Below are positions 40,617-48,247 of a DNA stretch of 64,000 bases, one piece after another. The notes beneath the pieces were generated by a model. That model had not been told where the DNA came from. It saw only the letters and a program-made list of their open reading frames with translations, and made no database searches. The stretch spans positions 62,001-126,000 of the forward strand of contig WIAH01000010.1 of assembly GCA_014055525.1 (NCBI GenBank), in the 5' to 3' direction. Source of the DNA: Nitrospira sp. CR1.3 (lineage in GTDB: Bacteria > Nitrospirota > Nitrospiria > Nitrospirales > Nitrospiraceae). A program made the position numbers and the translations under genes. The stretch's first letter is position 1, and every line of letters starts with the position of its first letter.

Positions 40617-41429
40617 TTATTGGGAATTTGAAGAGCTCGGTTCTCCAGAGGTATTGCGGTCTCGTCGCTCGCGTTGGATCGAGCGAAGCCAAGACTCCAA
40701 TCGCGCAATCGTCTCGGCATGCGGAGAAGGTTGAGTCGTTGAGATGGTCCTTTCCGGCGATGGATCGGAGGACACATTCTGTTCACATGGCTTCGGATCA
40801 TCGGCCTGAAGCGCCGTTTCGATGATCGTACCGGCCGCGGCCATGGGCGAACCAGCGGCCACCCCTGCTTCAGGAGAATCAGCAGGAGCCCCGACCGGCG
40901 CCACTGGCTGATCCGCCGGTACTGATTCAATCGATCTGGTGTTACCAGCGGACGAAATGAACCGCACCGGCGCAAGTTTTTTCTGCGGCTTGGACACGTC
41001 TTTCGCCGGCCGTCCCAACTTGGCCTGAGTCGAGAGCGCTTCCTCGTCGCGAGGATTCAGTCCGAGAATGACGTCGCAGGATCTCAGCGCTTCTTCCGTC
41101 AAACCTTGCGCCATGTAGATCTTGATCAACGTGCGATGCGCGCGGAGATTCTCCGGACTCAGCTTGACGGCCTCTTCAAGAAGCGCTTTTGCCTTGGTCG
41201 CCTGACCAAGCTGGTCATACGCACGCCCGAGCACGACCATGGCGGTGATGAACCCGGGATAAAACTTCAGCCCGTCCTCCAGAACTCCGGCTGCCTCCTG
41301 CCACATGCCGGCCTTACAGTATTCTTCGGCGAGCGGCAGGAAGACCTTGGAGTGCGGGTTCTTGGCCAACTGGACAGCCAACCGGTCTATTTCCATGGCG
41401 CTGGCGGAGTTTTTCTGATTGGAAGCCAT
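40617..41429 (-). CDS. Tetratricopeptide-repeat protein
   Basis: A 270-residue soluble protein with about four TPRs in residues 20-140 (SKVFLPLAEEYCKAGMWQEA, GRAYDQLGQATKAKALLEEA, AHRTLIKIYMAQGLTEEALR). A disordered Ala/Pro/Ser-rich region follows, and a short C-terminal helix (ETIARLESWLRSIQRERRDR). No signal peptide is seen. It lies three bases behind coaBC. Its role is unknown. Confidence 0.8.
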   Translation of the reverse strand: MASNQKNSASAMEIDRLAVQLAKNPHSKVFLPLAEEYCKAGMWQEAAGVLEDGLKFYPGFITAMVVLGRAYDQLGQATKAKALLEEAVKLSPENLRAHRTLIKIYMAQGLTEEALRSCDVILGLNPRDEEALSTQAKLGRPAKDVSKPQKKLAPVRFISSAGNTRSIESVPADQPVAPVGAPADSPEAGVAAGSPMAAAGTIIETALQADDPKPCEQNVSSDPSPERTISTTQPSPHAETIARLESWLRSIQRERRDRNTSGEPSSSNSQ

Positions 41430-41432
41430 CGT

Positions 41433-42692
41433 CTACCGTCCTTCCAACCTGGACCCGGCTGGGCGTTGTCGAGAGACCGGTCGCAGTAGTCGCTGAGCGA
41501 CATCCAATACGTCGTCGGCAAGCTGACGCTTCGGTCTCAATGAAAGCTCAGTGACCGCCCCATGACGATCGATCAGAATCACGGCATTCTGATCACTCCC
41601 AAAACCCGCCCCTGCCGTCGTGACGTCGTTGGCGACGATCAGATCGAGCCCTTTGGCCTTCAGCTTCTGGGTCGCATGAAGGATCAGGTCATTTGTCTCG
41701 GCGGCAAAGCCCACGAGCAGCTGACCGGTTCGCTGGGCCGATAGGCTGGTCAGAATGTCGGTTGTCGGTTCCAGATCCAACAGGGTCTCCTTCCGGGCTT
41801 GCTTTTTCCACTTTTGTGCGGCTGGATCCTTCGGTCGAAAATCCGCCACCGCCGCGGCCATGACGACGACGCTGGACCAGGCGAGCCTCGTTGTCAGGGC
41901 CTTGGCCATCTCTTCCGTGGTCTCAACCGATACCACTTCAACACCCCGTGGAGCCGGAAGGGCCGTTGGTCCGGTAACGAGGACGACGTTCGCCCCTCTG
42001 GCCTGAGCTGCCTCTGCCAGCGCATAACCCATCTTTCCCGAACTGCGGTTTGAAATGAATCGAACCGGATCGATCGGTTCCTGAGTCGGTCCGGCCGAGA
42101 CAAGGACTCGTTGGCCCAACCAGTCACGCCGAGGAATCAGCAGGGCCTGAATGGCTTCAAGAATCCGGGATTCTTCGGCAAGCCGTCCCTGACCGATGCG
42201 ACCTGAAGCAAGAGGACCTTCTTCAGGATCAACCACCACGACGCCCCTTGCGCGCAAGGTCCGAACATGTTCGGAAACCGTCGGGTGAGTCCACATCCCT
42301 CCGTCCATGGCCGGCGCAAAAATCAGGGGGCAATTGGCGGTGAGCAGCATCGTCGTCAGAAAATCGTCGCCCAATCCCAACGCCGCCTTGGCCAGAAAAT
42401 TTGCCGTGGCGGGAGCCACGACGATCGCATCCGCTCTCTCAGGAAACGTCAGGTGCTTCATCTCCTGATGGGCTTCAAACAGGTCGGTCGCGACTGCATG
42501 ACCGGAGAGGACTTCAAAGGTCAGCGGCGTCACAAACTTCGTGGCCGCGCGGGTCATCGCCACCTCCACCACCGCCCCCTCGCGCACGAGCAGGCGAAGG
42601 AGATTCGCAGCCTTGTAGGACGCAATGCTGCCGGTAACGCCGAGGATGATCCGTCTCCCGACAAGCGTTGGTCCTATCGCACCGGCCTCCAC
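41433..42692 (-). CDS. coaBC: Bifunctional phosphopantothenoylcysteine decarboxylase/phosphopantothenate-cysteine ligase
   Basis: CoaBC makes 4'-phosphopantetheine from 4'-phosphopantothenate and cysteine. The N-terminal flavin domain has GVTGSIASYKAANLLR, HLTFPERADAIVVAPATANF and PAMDGGMW. The C-terminal ligase domain has PTQEPIDPVRFISNRSSGKMG. The motif usually written PxMNxxMW has Asp instead of Asn here; other bacterial CoaBC proteins share this. It is 419 residues long, three bases behind rpoZ. Confidence 0.95.
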   Translation of the reverse strand: MEAGAIGPTLVGRRIILGVTGSIASYKAANLLRLLVREGAVVEVAMTRAATKFVTPLTFEVLSGHAVATDLFEAHQEMKHLTFPERADAIVVAPATANFLAKAALGLGDDFLTTMLLTANCPLIFAPAMDGGMWTHPTVSEHVRTLRARGVVVVDPEEGPLASGRIGQGRLAEESRILEAIQALLIPRRDWLGQRVLVSAGPTQEPIDPVRFISNRSSGKMGYALAEAAQARGANVVLVTGPTALPAPRGVEVVSVETTEEMAKALTTRLAWSSVVVMAAAVADFRPKDPAAQKWKKQARKETLLDLEPTTDILTSLSAQRTGQLLVGFAAETNDLILHATQKLKAKGLDLIVANDVTTAGAGFGSDQNAVILIDRHGAVTELSLRPKRQLADDVLDVAQRLLRPVSRQRPAGSRLEGR

Positions 42693-42695
42693 GCC

Positions 42696-43055
42696 TTACT
42701 CCTCGGCTTCTGCCTCGGGCGCCTTGGGGGTATCGTCCACATAGACGCTCAGTTCTTTCTTGATCTCGCGGGCATCTTCACCCGTCATCATGGCAATCCG
42801 CTCGCTTTCGCCTTCCTTCCCGCGTTTCGCTTCCTTCATGGCGTCCCGAGCTTCTTTCCCGACAAGATACTTCGCTTCGCCGCGCAGGACTTCGTCGAGC
42901 GCCACGGTGGTTTCCTTCGTGAACTTGGACGCGCCGAACTGGCGAGACCCCTGCAGGATGTGCTTAGCTCGTTGGGCCGCCACAATCACCAAACGGTGGC
43001 GTGAATCGAACTCATCCGGAGTGTACTGGGGCAATAAACTCAGCATGTCGATCAT
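42696..43055 (-). CDS. rpoZ: DNA-directed RNA polymerase omega subunit
   Basis: Omega helps fold the beta-prime subunit and can mediate ppGpp control. The 119-residue protein has FDSRHRLVIVAAQRAKHIL, equivalent to the family motif N.f.lv..aa.RArql. VALDEVLRGEAKYLV corresponds to the A..Ei..gkv region. The gmk-rpoZ pairing is classic and confirms the identification. An acidic tail follows. It lies 21 bases behind gmk. Confidence 0.93.
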   Translation of the reverse strand: MIDMLSLLPQYTPDEFDSRHRLVIVAAQRAKHILQGSRQFGASKFTKETTVALDEVLRGEAKYLVGKEARDAMKEAKRGKEGESERIAMMTGEDAREIKKELSVYVDDTPKAPEAEAEE

Positions 43056-43076
43056 GTGCGCGGTACTCCCTTGTGG

Positions 43077-43784
43077 TTACGGCAGATCTTTCCGATCTCC
43101 GGGTTTGGATTCGTCGTCGAGAAGGAAATTGTTCTCGATCCAGGTCATATCCATTCGCTTGGTTTTCAATCGCTCAGCCAAGAACACATTCTCCAGGTCG
43201 CGCAGCGAGCGAGCAAGATCGTCGTTCCTCACGATATAGGTGTATTCGCGATAGTTCCAGACCTCTTCCTTGACCTTATGCAACCGGCGTTGAATCTCCT
43301 CGGGAGCATCCGAGGCCCTGGTTTGCAGGCGCGTGCGCAGGACATTCATCGAAGGGGGAAGAATAAACACCAGGACGGCGTCGTCGAACTTCTTCTTGAC
43401 CTGCAACGCCCCCTGGACGTCGATTTCCAAGAGAACATCGATTCCCTGCTCGATCTTGTCGGCCAAAGACTTTCTCGGCGTCCCATAGAGGTGACCGTAG
43501 ACCCGAGCCCATTCGACGAATTCATGGCGATCGATCATCTCTTGGAATTTGGTCTCTTCGATAAAGAAGTACTCCCGGCCGTGCTCTTCACCCGGCCTGG
43601 GCGTTCTGGTCGTGTAGGAAATCGAATGCCACAGCCCCGGGACGCTGGCCGTCAGCTGCTTACAAAGCGTCGTCTTTCCCGTCCCGGACGGAGCTGAGAT
43701 GATGAACAAGATGCCCCGCCGTTGCGTCGACGACCGGACCGGTCCCGATGGTGATTGAGCGGTGGTGGGAGTCGTAGCGCTCAT
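43077..43784 (-). CDS. gmk: Guanylate kinase
   Basis: Gmk phosphorylates GMP to GDP. The 235-residue protein has the P-loop SAPSGTGKTTLCKQL, SISYTTRTPRPGEEHGREYFF and LLEIDVQGALQVKKKF. The first 22 residues (rich in Ser, Thr and Pro) precede the usual start at RGILFIISAPSG. They may be an extension or a misplaced start, but the ATG overlaps the yicC stop by ATGA, which supports it. Confidence 0.96.
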   Translation of the reverse strand: MSATTPTTAQSPSGPVRSSTQRRGILFIISAPSGTGKTTLCKQLTASVPGLWHSISYTTRTPRPGEEHGREYFFIEETKFQEMIDRHEFVEWARVYGHLYGTPRKSLADKIEQGIDVLLEIDVQGALQVKKKFDDAVLVFILPPSMNVLRTRLQTRASDAPEEIQRRLHKVKEEVWNYREYTYIVRNDDLARSLRDLENVFLAERLKTKRMDMTWIENNFLLDDESKPGDRKDLP

Positions 43785-44662
43785 TCGACGTTCTGAACCT
43801 GTTCTCTGATTCGTTCCAATTCTGTCTTCATCCTGACCACATGGCCGGCGATCTCTGCATCGTTGGCTTTCGAACCGATCGTATTGACCTCACGCCCCAT
43901 TTCCTGAAGCAGGAAATCGAGGGTTTTACCGGCAGATTCTGCGTGGTTCAGTGTTTGCTCAAACTGTACCATATGTGAGTCCAATCTGACTATTTCTTCT
44001 GTAATGTCGCCGCGGTCTGCATAGATGGCCAGTTCCTGTAAGAGACGGGGCCCGTCCGGCCCTTCGTCCCCCATCAGCTTCTCAATGCGCGTTTTCATTC
44101 GCTCAAACGATTCTTGAACCGCCTGCGGCATTCTGGCGGCCACAGCGGTTCGATGATCACGAATGGTGCGAAGGCGGTCCCTCATATCCTTCGCAAGGGC
44201 CGCCCCTTCCCGTTTCCTCATCGCCGCCAAATCTTGAAGCGCCTGACCGGCCAACTGTTGTATCAACTTCGCCAGCTTCGGATCTTCAGCCGGCTGATCA
44301 GTGACCGATACGACGTCCCGAAGCCCCGCGATGAGCGCGAGATCGATGGAACCGCTCATTTTGAGGGATTTCTTGAGATCACGGAGGGCCTGATAGTACT
44401 GCTTCGCCAACGATCGGTCAACCGTCACTGCAACAGTCCGACCTTTGCCGCCTTGAACGGTGACGGTCAGATCCACTCGTCCGCGCGTACAGACTTGCTG
44501 CGCCGCTTTCTTGAAGGCGTCTTCCAAGTGATTCAGCGTACGAGGGAGACGGCAGGCAATCTCGAGGAAGCGATGATTGACGGCGCGCACTTCAACCGTG
44601 ACCGACCCGTCAAGCCAGGGCGCCTGTTGCCGTCCGAACCCGGTCATGCTGCGGATCATCAT
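43781..44662 (-). CDS. yicC: YicC-family endoribonuclease/stress protein
   Basis: A 293-residue YicC protein starting MMIRSMTGFGR, the invariant family N-terminus. VEVRAVNHRFLEIACRLPR and the DUF1732 C-terminus EMGREVNTIGSKANDAEIAGHVV follow. E. coli YicC is an endoribonuclease that helps degrade the RyhB RNA; others act in stationary phase. The ATG at 44662 overlaps the nth stop by ATGA. The yicC-gmk-rpoZ order is widely conserved. Confidence 0.95.
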   Translation of the reverse strand: MMIRSMTGFGRQQAPWLDGSVTVEVRAVNHRFLEIACRLPRTLNHLEDAFKKAAQQVCTRGRVDLTVTVQGGKGRTVAVTVDRSLAKQYYQALRDLKKSLKMSGSIDLALIAGLRDVVSVTDQPAEDPKLAKLIQQLAGQALQDLAAMRKREGAALAKDMRDRLRTIRDHRTAVAARMPQAVQESFERMKTRIEKLMGDEGPDGPRLLQELAIYADRGDITEEIVRLDSHMVQFEQTLNHAESAGKTLDFLLQEMGREVNTIGSKANDAEIAGHVVRMKTELERIREQVQNVE

Positions 44663-45318
44663 GAACCTTTCTGTTTCCATGTGCAGTGCTGATAGATGGG
44701 GCAGCGCTGGCACTGCGGAGTTCGGGCGGTGCAGGTGTACCGTCCATGCAACAGCAATCGTTGGGACACCGACGTCCATTGGGAAGTCGGAAGCAGTCGT
44801 TGAAGATCTTCTTCAATCCGATCCGGATCGTCTGAACCGGTCAGACCGAGACGATTGGCCACGCGCTTCACATGCGTATCCACGACGATCGCCGGCTTGC
44901 GGAAGGCGGTGCCCAGCAGAACATTCGCAGTCTTTCTCCCAACCCCGGGCAACATGATCAGTTCGTCCATCGTGGCCGGCACTTTTCCGCTAAACCGTTC
45001 CTCCACGACCCGGCTACAGGCCACGATGTTCTTCGCCTTGCTCTTGAAAAATCCCGTCGAACGGATGATCTGCTCCACCTCGTGCTGGGCAGCCTTCCCT
45101 AAATCGGCCGGCGTACGGTACCGTTTGAACAGCGCGGGTGTCACCTGATTCACCCGTTCGTCCGTGCATTGGGCCGACAGAATCGTCGCCACAAGGAGTT
45201 CCCACGGCGACCGGTGGTCGAGTTCCATCTTGGCCGCAGGTATCGCCTGTTCAAGCGCATCGGCAATCTTGCCGAGACGCCTCCGCCGCTCGCTTATTCC
45301 TGAATTGTTGAGGGTCAT
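44659..45318 (-). CDS. nth: Endonuclease III
   Basis: Nth is a bifunctional glycosylase/AP lyase that removes oxidised pyrimidines. The 219-residue protein has the helix-hairpin-helix LPGVGRKTANVLL with catalytic Lys, and VVDTHVKRVANRLG with catalytic Asp. The [4Fe-4S] motif is CTARTPQCQRCPIYQHC, spacing C-x6-C-x2-C-x5-C. The ATG at 45318 gives standard length (E. coli 211); the longer frame runs into hflX. It lies 31 bases behind hflX. Confidence 0.96.
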   Translation of the reverse strand: MTLNNSGISERRRRLGKIADALEQAIPAAKMELDHRSPWELLVATILSAQCTDERVNQVTPALFKRYRTPADLGKAAQHEVEQIIRSTGFFKSKAKNIVACSRVVEERFSGKVPATMDELIMLPGVGRKTANVLLGTAFRKPAIVVDTHVKRVANRLGLTGSDDPDRIEEDLQRLLPTSQWTSVSQRLLLHGRYTCTARTPQCQRCPIYQHCTWKQKGS

Positions 45319-45349
45319 ATCCCGGGTTGCGTGTCCGATTGTGCAGGGG

Positions 45350-47038
45350 TCAGATGCGAGATGCAAGCGCGAGAGGAGCCGGATGCTTTGCAGGCGGCGC
45401 CCCTTCCCGCGGCAGGACGGCTGCAAGCCGATGCGCCAGATGTTCCAGCAGGGGCTGAAGGGTTTCCGGACGAATGGCGGAGATGCCGATTGCTGCGTAG
45501 CGCCGACAAAGGAGGTCTGCTTCCGCTTGCGGAAGGCGGTCGCACTTGTTAAACACGAGCGTTCGTGGAATGGTCCCTAGATTCAGATCATCGAGAATCG
45601 TCACGACGGTGGAAATCTGGACGTCGACATCCGGGGCGCTGGCGTCGACGACGTGCACCAGCAGATCCGCCTCGCGCAACTCGTCCAGTGTCGTTCGAAA
45701 CGCGCCGACAAGCTCTTGTGGAAGCTCACGGATAAACCCGACGGTGTCCGTCACAATGACCTCTCGGTCCTGGGGGAATCGGAGCCTGCGGCTCGTCGTA
45801 TCGAGAGTTTCAAACAGGCGGTCCTCCGCCGAGACCCGACTTTTCGTGAGCACATTCAACAACGTCGATTTTCCGGCATTCGTGTAGCCGACCAGCGAGA
45901 GAACCGGCATACCGTGCCTGGTACGGCGGGCCCGTCGTTGGTCCTGATGACGGGCAAACTGCTGCAACTCGCGCTCCAGGTGCGTGATGCGATCCCTGAT
46001 CCGGCGGCGATCCGTTTCCAATTTGGCTTCGCCCGGTCCTCTAGTCCCGATTCCTCCGCCGAGACGTGACAGCTGACTGCCCTTCCCGGAGAGCCTAGGC
46101 AGCACATACCGCAATTGCGCCAGCTCGACCTGCACCTTCCCTTCACGGCTATGCGCGCGTCTGGCAAAGATATCCAGGATCAACTGAGTACGGTCAATCA
46201 CCTTGATATCGGTCATTTCCGAAATAGCGCGCGACTGGGCGGGAGAAAGCGTCTGGTCAAAGATCACCATATCGGCGCCCTTATGAAGCGTCTGGATCAG
46301 GACGTCTTTCAGTTTTCCGCTCCCTAAAAGATACCGTTGATGACCGTCCGCCGTCCGTTGAGCCATGCGGTCGATGACGGTAACTCCGACCGAGTTCGCA
46401 AGTTCGGCAAGCTCGACCAAGCGATCTTCCTGTTCGATGCGGCTTCTGGACGAGGCGCTCACCAACAAGGCTGATTCTCCTCCCTGTCCGACGGTGTGGG
46501 TCCCGCGCGCCTGCTGTAGTTCCGCCTCAAGCTCCTCAATGAATTGGTCGAACACGATCGGGCATTGGTGAAACGGCGTGGTCTTGAGGATTCTGCACAA
46601 CTGACCGGCTTCGTTCGGCGGAAGCAGATGCGCAAGATAGAGATTGCCGGGAGTACCTTCAGGAGTGACGGACAGGACACCGATCAGATCAAGACGGAGG
46701 TAGGCAAGATCCGTCAAAGACTCCTGACTCAGGGGCTGATCGTGCAATTGCGTTCTGATCAATCGAAGGCCGCGCAGGGACCGTGAACCGGCGCGGAATT
46801 TCGCCATGGTGGTTGGAGACAGCGTCAGGTCGGCTCCCGCGATGATCTCCTGGACCTGCCCCCGCCTGGTTAAGAGCACAGCGATAGGACGACGGAGGTC
46901 CTGCGAGAGTTGACACATCGTCCTGGCCAGCTCGGGAGAAAGCACTTTGTCCTGCGGCACACGGCGTCTATAGAGACGCTCGATGGCGGCGAGTTGACCG
47001 GCCCGCAGGCCGGTGGTCTGACCATAAATCTCAGAAAT
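45350..47038 (-). CDS. hflX: GTPase HflX, probable AUU start
   Basis: HflX is a ribosome-associated GTPase that splits stalled ribosomes. It has the HflX domain with GGIGTRGPGEAKLETDRR and a G domain with GYTNAGKSTLLN, DTVGFIRELP and NKCD. The first ordinary start, GTG 46960, lies inside conserved sequence. The frame continues upstream as SEIYGQTTGLRAGQLAAIER to an ATT at 47036-47038. That codon lies six bases behind AGGAGGA, and an in-frame stop follows closely upstream. I therefore call 562 residues starting at AUU; with the GTG it would be 536. Confidence 0.85.
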   Translation of the reverse strand: MSEIYGQTTGLRAGQLAAIERLYRRRVPQDKVLSPELARTMCQLSQDLRRPIAVLLTRRGQVQEIIAGADLTLSPTTMAKFRAGSRSLRGLRLIRTQLHDQPLSQESLTDLAYLRLDLIGVLSVTPEGTPGNLYLAHLLPPNEAGQLCRILKTTPFHQCPIVFDQFIEELEAELQQARGTHTVGQGGESALLVSASSRSRIEQEDRLVELAELANSVGVTVIDRMAQRTADGHQRYLLGSGKLKDVLIQTLHKGADMVIFDQTLSPAQSRAISEMTDIKVIDRTQLILDIFARRAHSREGKVQVELAQLRYVLPRLSGKGSQLSRLGGGIGTRGPGEAKLETDRRRIRDRITHLERELQQFARHQDQRRARRTRHGMPVLSLVGYTNAGKSTLLNVLTKSRVSAEDRLFETLDTTSRRLRFPQDREVIVTDTVGFIRELPQELVGAFRTTLDELREADLLVHVVDASAPDVDVQISTVVTILDDLNLGTIPRTLVFNKCDRLPQAEADLLCRRYAAIGISAIRPETLQPLLEHLAHRLAAVLPREGAPPAKHPAPLALASRI

Positions 47039-47066
47039 GGGCTGTCCTCCTCACGTAACTTCGCGA

Positions 47067-48128
47067 CTACGATGGCACGGACAGAGTGGGCTCAAGCGTC
47101 GCGTGCGGCTCGGCATCGCACGGCATCCGTCGCCCCGCCCGAAGTGCTTGTTGTCCTGCAGCGGCAATCATGGCCGCGTTGTCGGTGCAATAGCGTAACG
47201 GCGGAATGCTCAAATGAACGTTCTCTCGCTCCGCGCGTTCCCGCAGCAATACGCGAAGCCGAGAATTGGCCGACACTCCCCCGACCACGGCCAGTGCTCT
47301 AGCTCCCGATTGCCGAACGGCGGCGAAGGCCTTGTCGACAAGAACGGTGACGATCGCCTCTTGATATCCGGCAGCCAGGTCGGCCAACGTGGCGGTAATT
47401 TGTGATTGATCCATGGCTTGCAGCCGGTAGAGCAGCGACGTCTTCAACCCGCTGAAACTGAACTCCAGGCTGCCGTTCCTCATGGAAGACTTGGGAAACC
47501 GGATCTTGCGGGGATCTCCAGTCTGAGCAACCCTGTCGAGGGCTGGTCCACCTGGAAAACCCAGCCCAAGCATCTGGGCTCCCTTGTCGAAAGCCTCCCC
47601 TGCCGCGTCGTCCCTGGTACAGGCGAGCAAGCGGCACCCCTCCTCTCGAATCTTCCGGTAGAGATGGGTGTGGCCCCCGGAGACGACCAGCACCACGCAG
47701 GAGGCCGGAAATGAGGGGTCCTGGAGCCAGGCGGAGGCAATATGCCCCTCAAGGTGGCTTACGCCCACGACCGGAATACCGAGCGCATAGGCAAGGGCCT
47801 TGGCGTAATTCACACCGACGATGAGGGCGCCGGCGAGACCGGGTCCCTGGGTCACGGCAATGCCGGTCAACTTATTCCAAGACAATCCGGCTTCGGCCAT
47901 TGCTGCGACGACAATGTGTTCGATTGCCTCGACGTGAGCGCGTGATGCCAGCTCGGGGACGACTCCGCCGAATCGCGCATGCACATCATGCTGCGACGAG
48001 ATGACGTTCGACAGCACCGTTCCGTCGGCTCCCACAACCGCCGCAGCGGTTTCATCGCATGACGTCTCAATGCCAAGAATCGGCCCTTCAATCGTAACTG
48101 CTGCGAGTGCATTGAGACAGGTCTTCAT
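47067..48128 (-). CDS. tsaD: tRNA N6-adenosine threonylcarbamoyltransferase TsaD
   Basis: TsaD transfers the threonylcarbamoyl group to tRNA A37. The 353-residue ASKHA protein has GPILGIETSCDETAAAVV, the metal site region HVEAIEHIV, GVSHLEGHIASAWL and VVSGGHTHLY. An open frame to 48440 adds residues that cross a strong hairpin and the clpC end, so ATG 48128 is chosen. It has no visible Shine-Dalgarno sequence. It heads the long minus-strand gene run. Confidence 0.95.
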   Translation of the reverse strand: MKTCLNALAAVTIEGPILGIETSCDETAAAVVGADGTVLSNVISSQHDVHARFGGVVPELASRAHVEAIEHIVVAAMAEAGLSWNKLTGIAVTQGPGLAGALIVGVNYAKALAYALGIPVVGVSHLEGHIASAWLQDPSFPASCVVLVVSGGHTHLYRKIREEGCRLLACTRDDAAGEAFDKGAQMLGLGFPGGPALDRVAQTGDPRKIRFPKSSMRNGSLEFSFSGLKTSLLYRLQAMDQSQITATLADLAAGYQEAIVTVLVDKAFAAVRQSGARALAVVGGVSANSRLRVLLRERAERENVHLSIPPLRYCTDNAAMIAAAGQQALRAGRRMPCDAEPHATLEPTLSVPS

Positions 48129-48157
48129 ATCAGGGGGAGATCGCAGAGTGCTGAAAA

Positions 48158-48200
48158 GAATTCGACCCCTGCCGCCCGACTCGCGGCAAGGGTCGAATTC
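48158..48200 (-). terminator. Strong hairpin terminator or attenuator between clpC and tsaD
   Basis: GAATTCGACCC (48158-48168) pairs with GGGTCGAATTC (48190-48200). After one C/A mismatch, TGCCGC (48170-48175) pairs with GCGGCA (48183-48188), leaving a seven-base loop. On the minus strand the stem is followed by TTTTC. This is the longest stem in the window. It should end or reduce clpC transcription 30 bases before tsaD. Confidence 0.75.
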
Positions 48201-48247
48201 AGATCCACCGACGCTACGGTTGCGTGGAAGTCCCTCACGGCTGTCAG

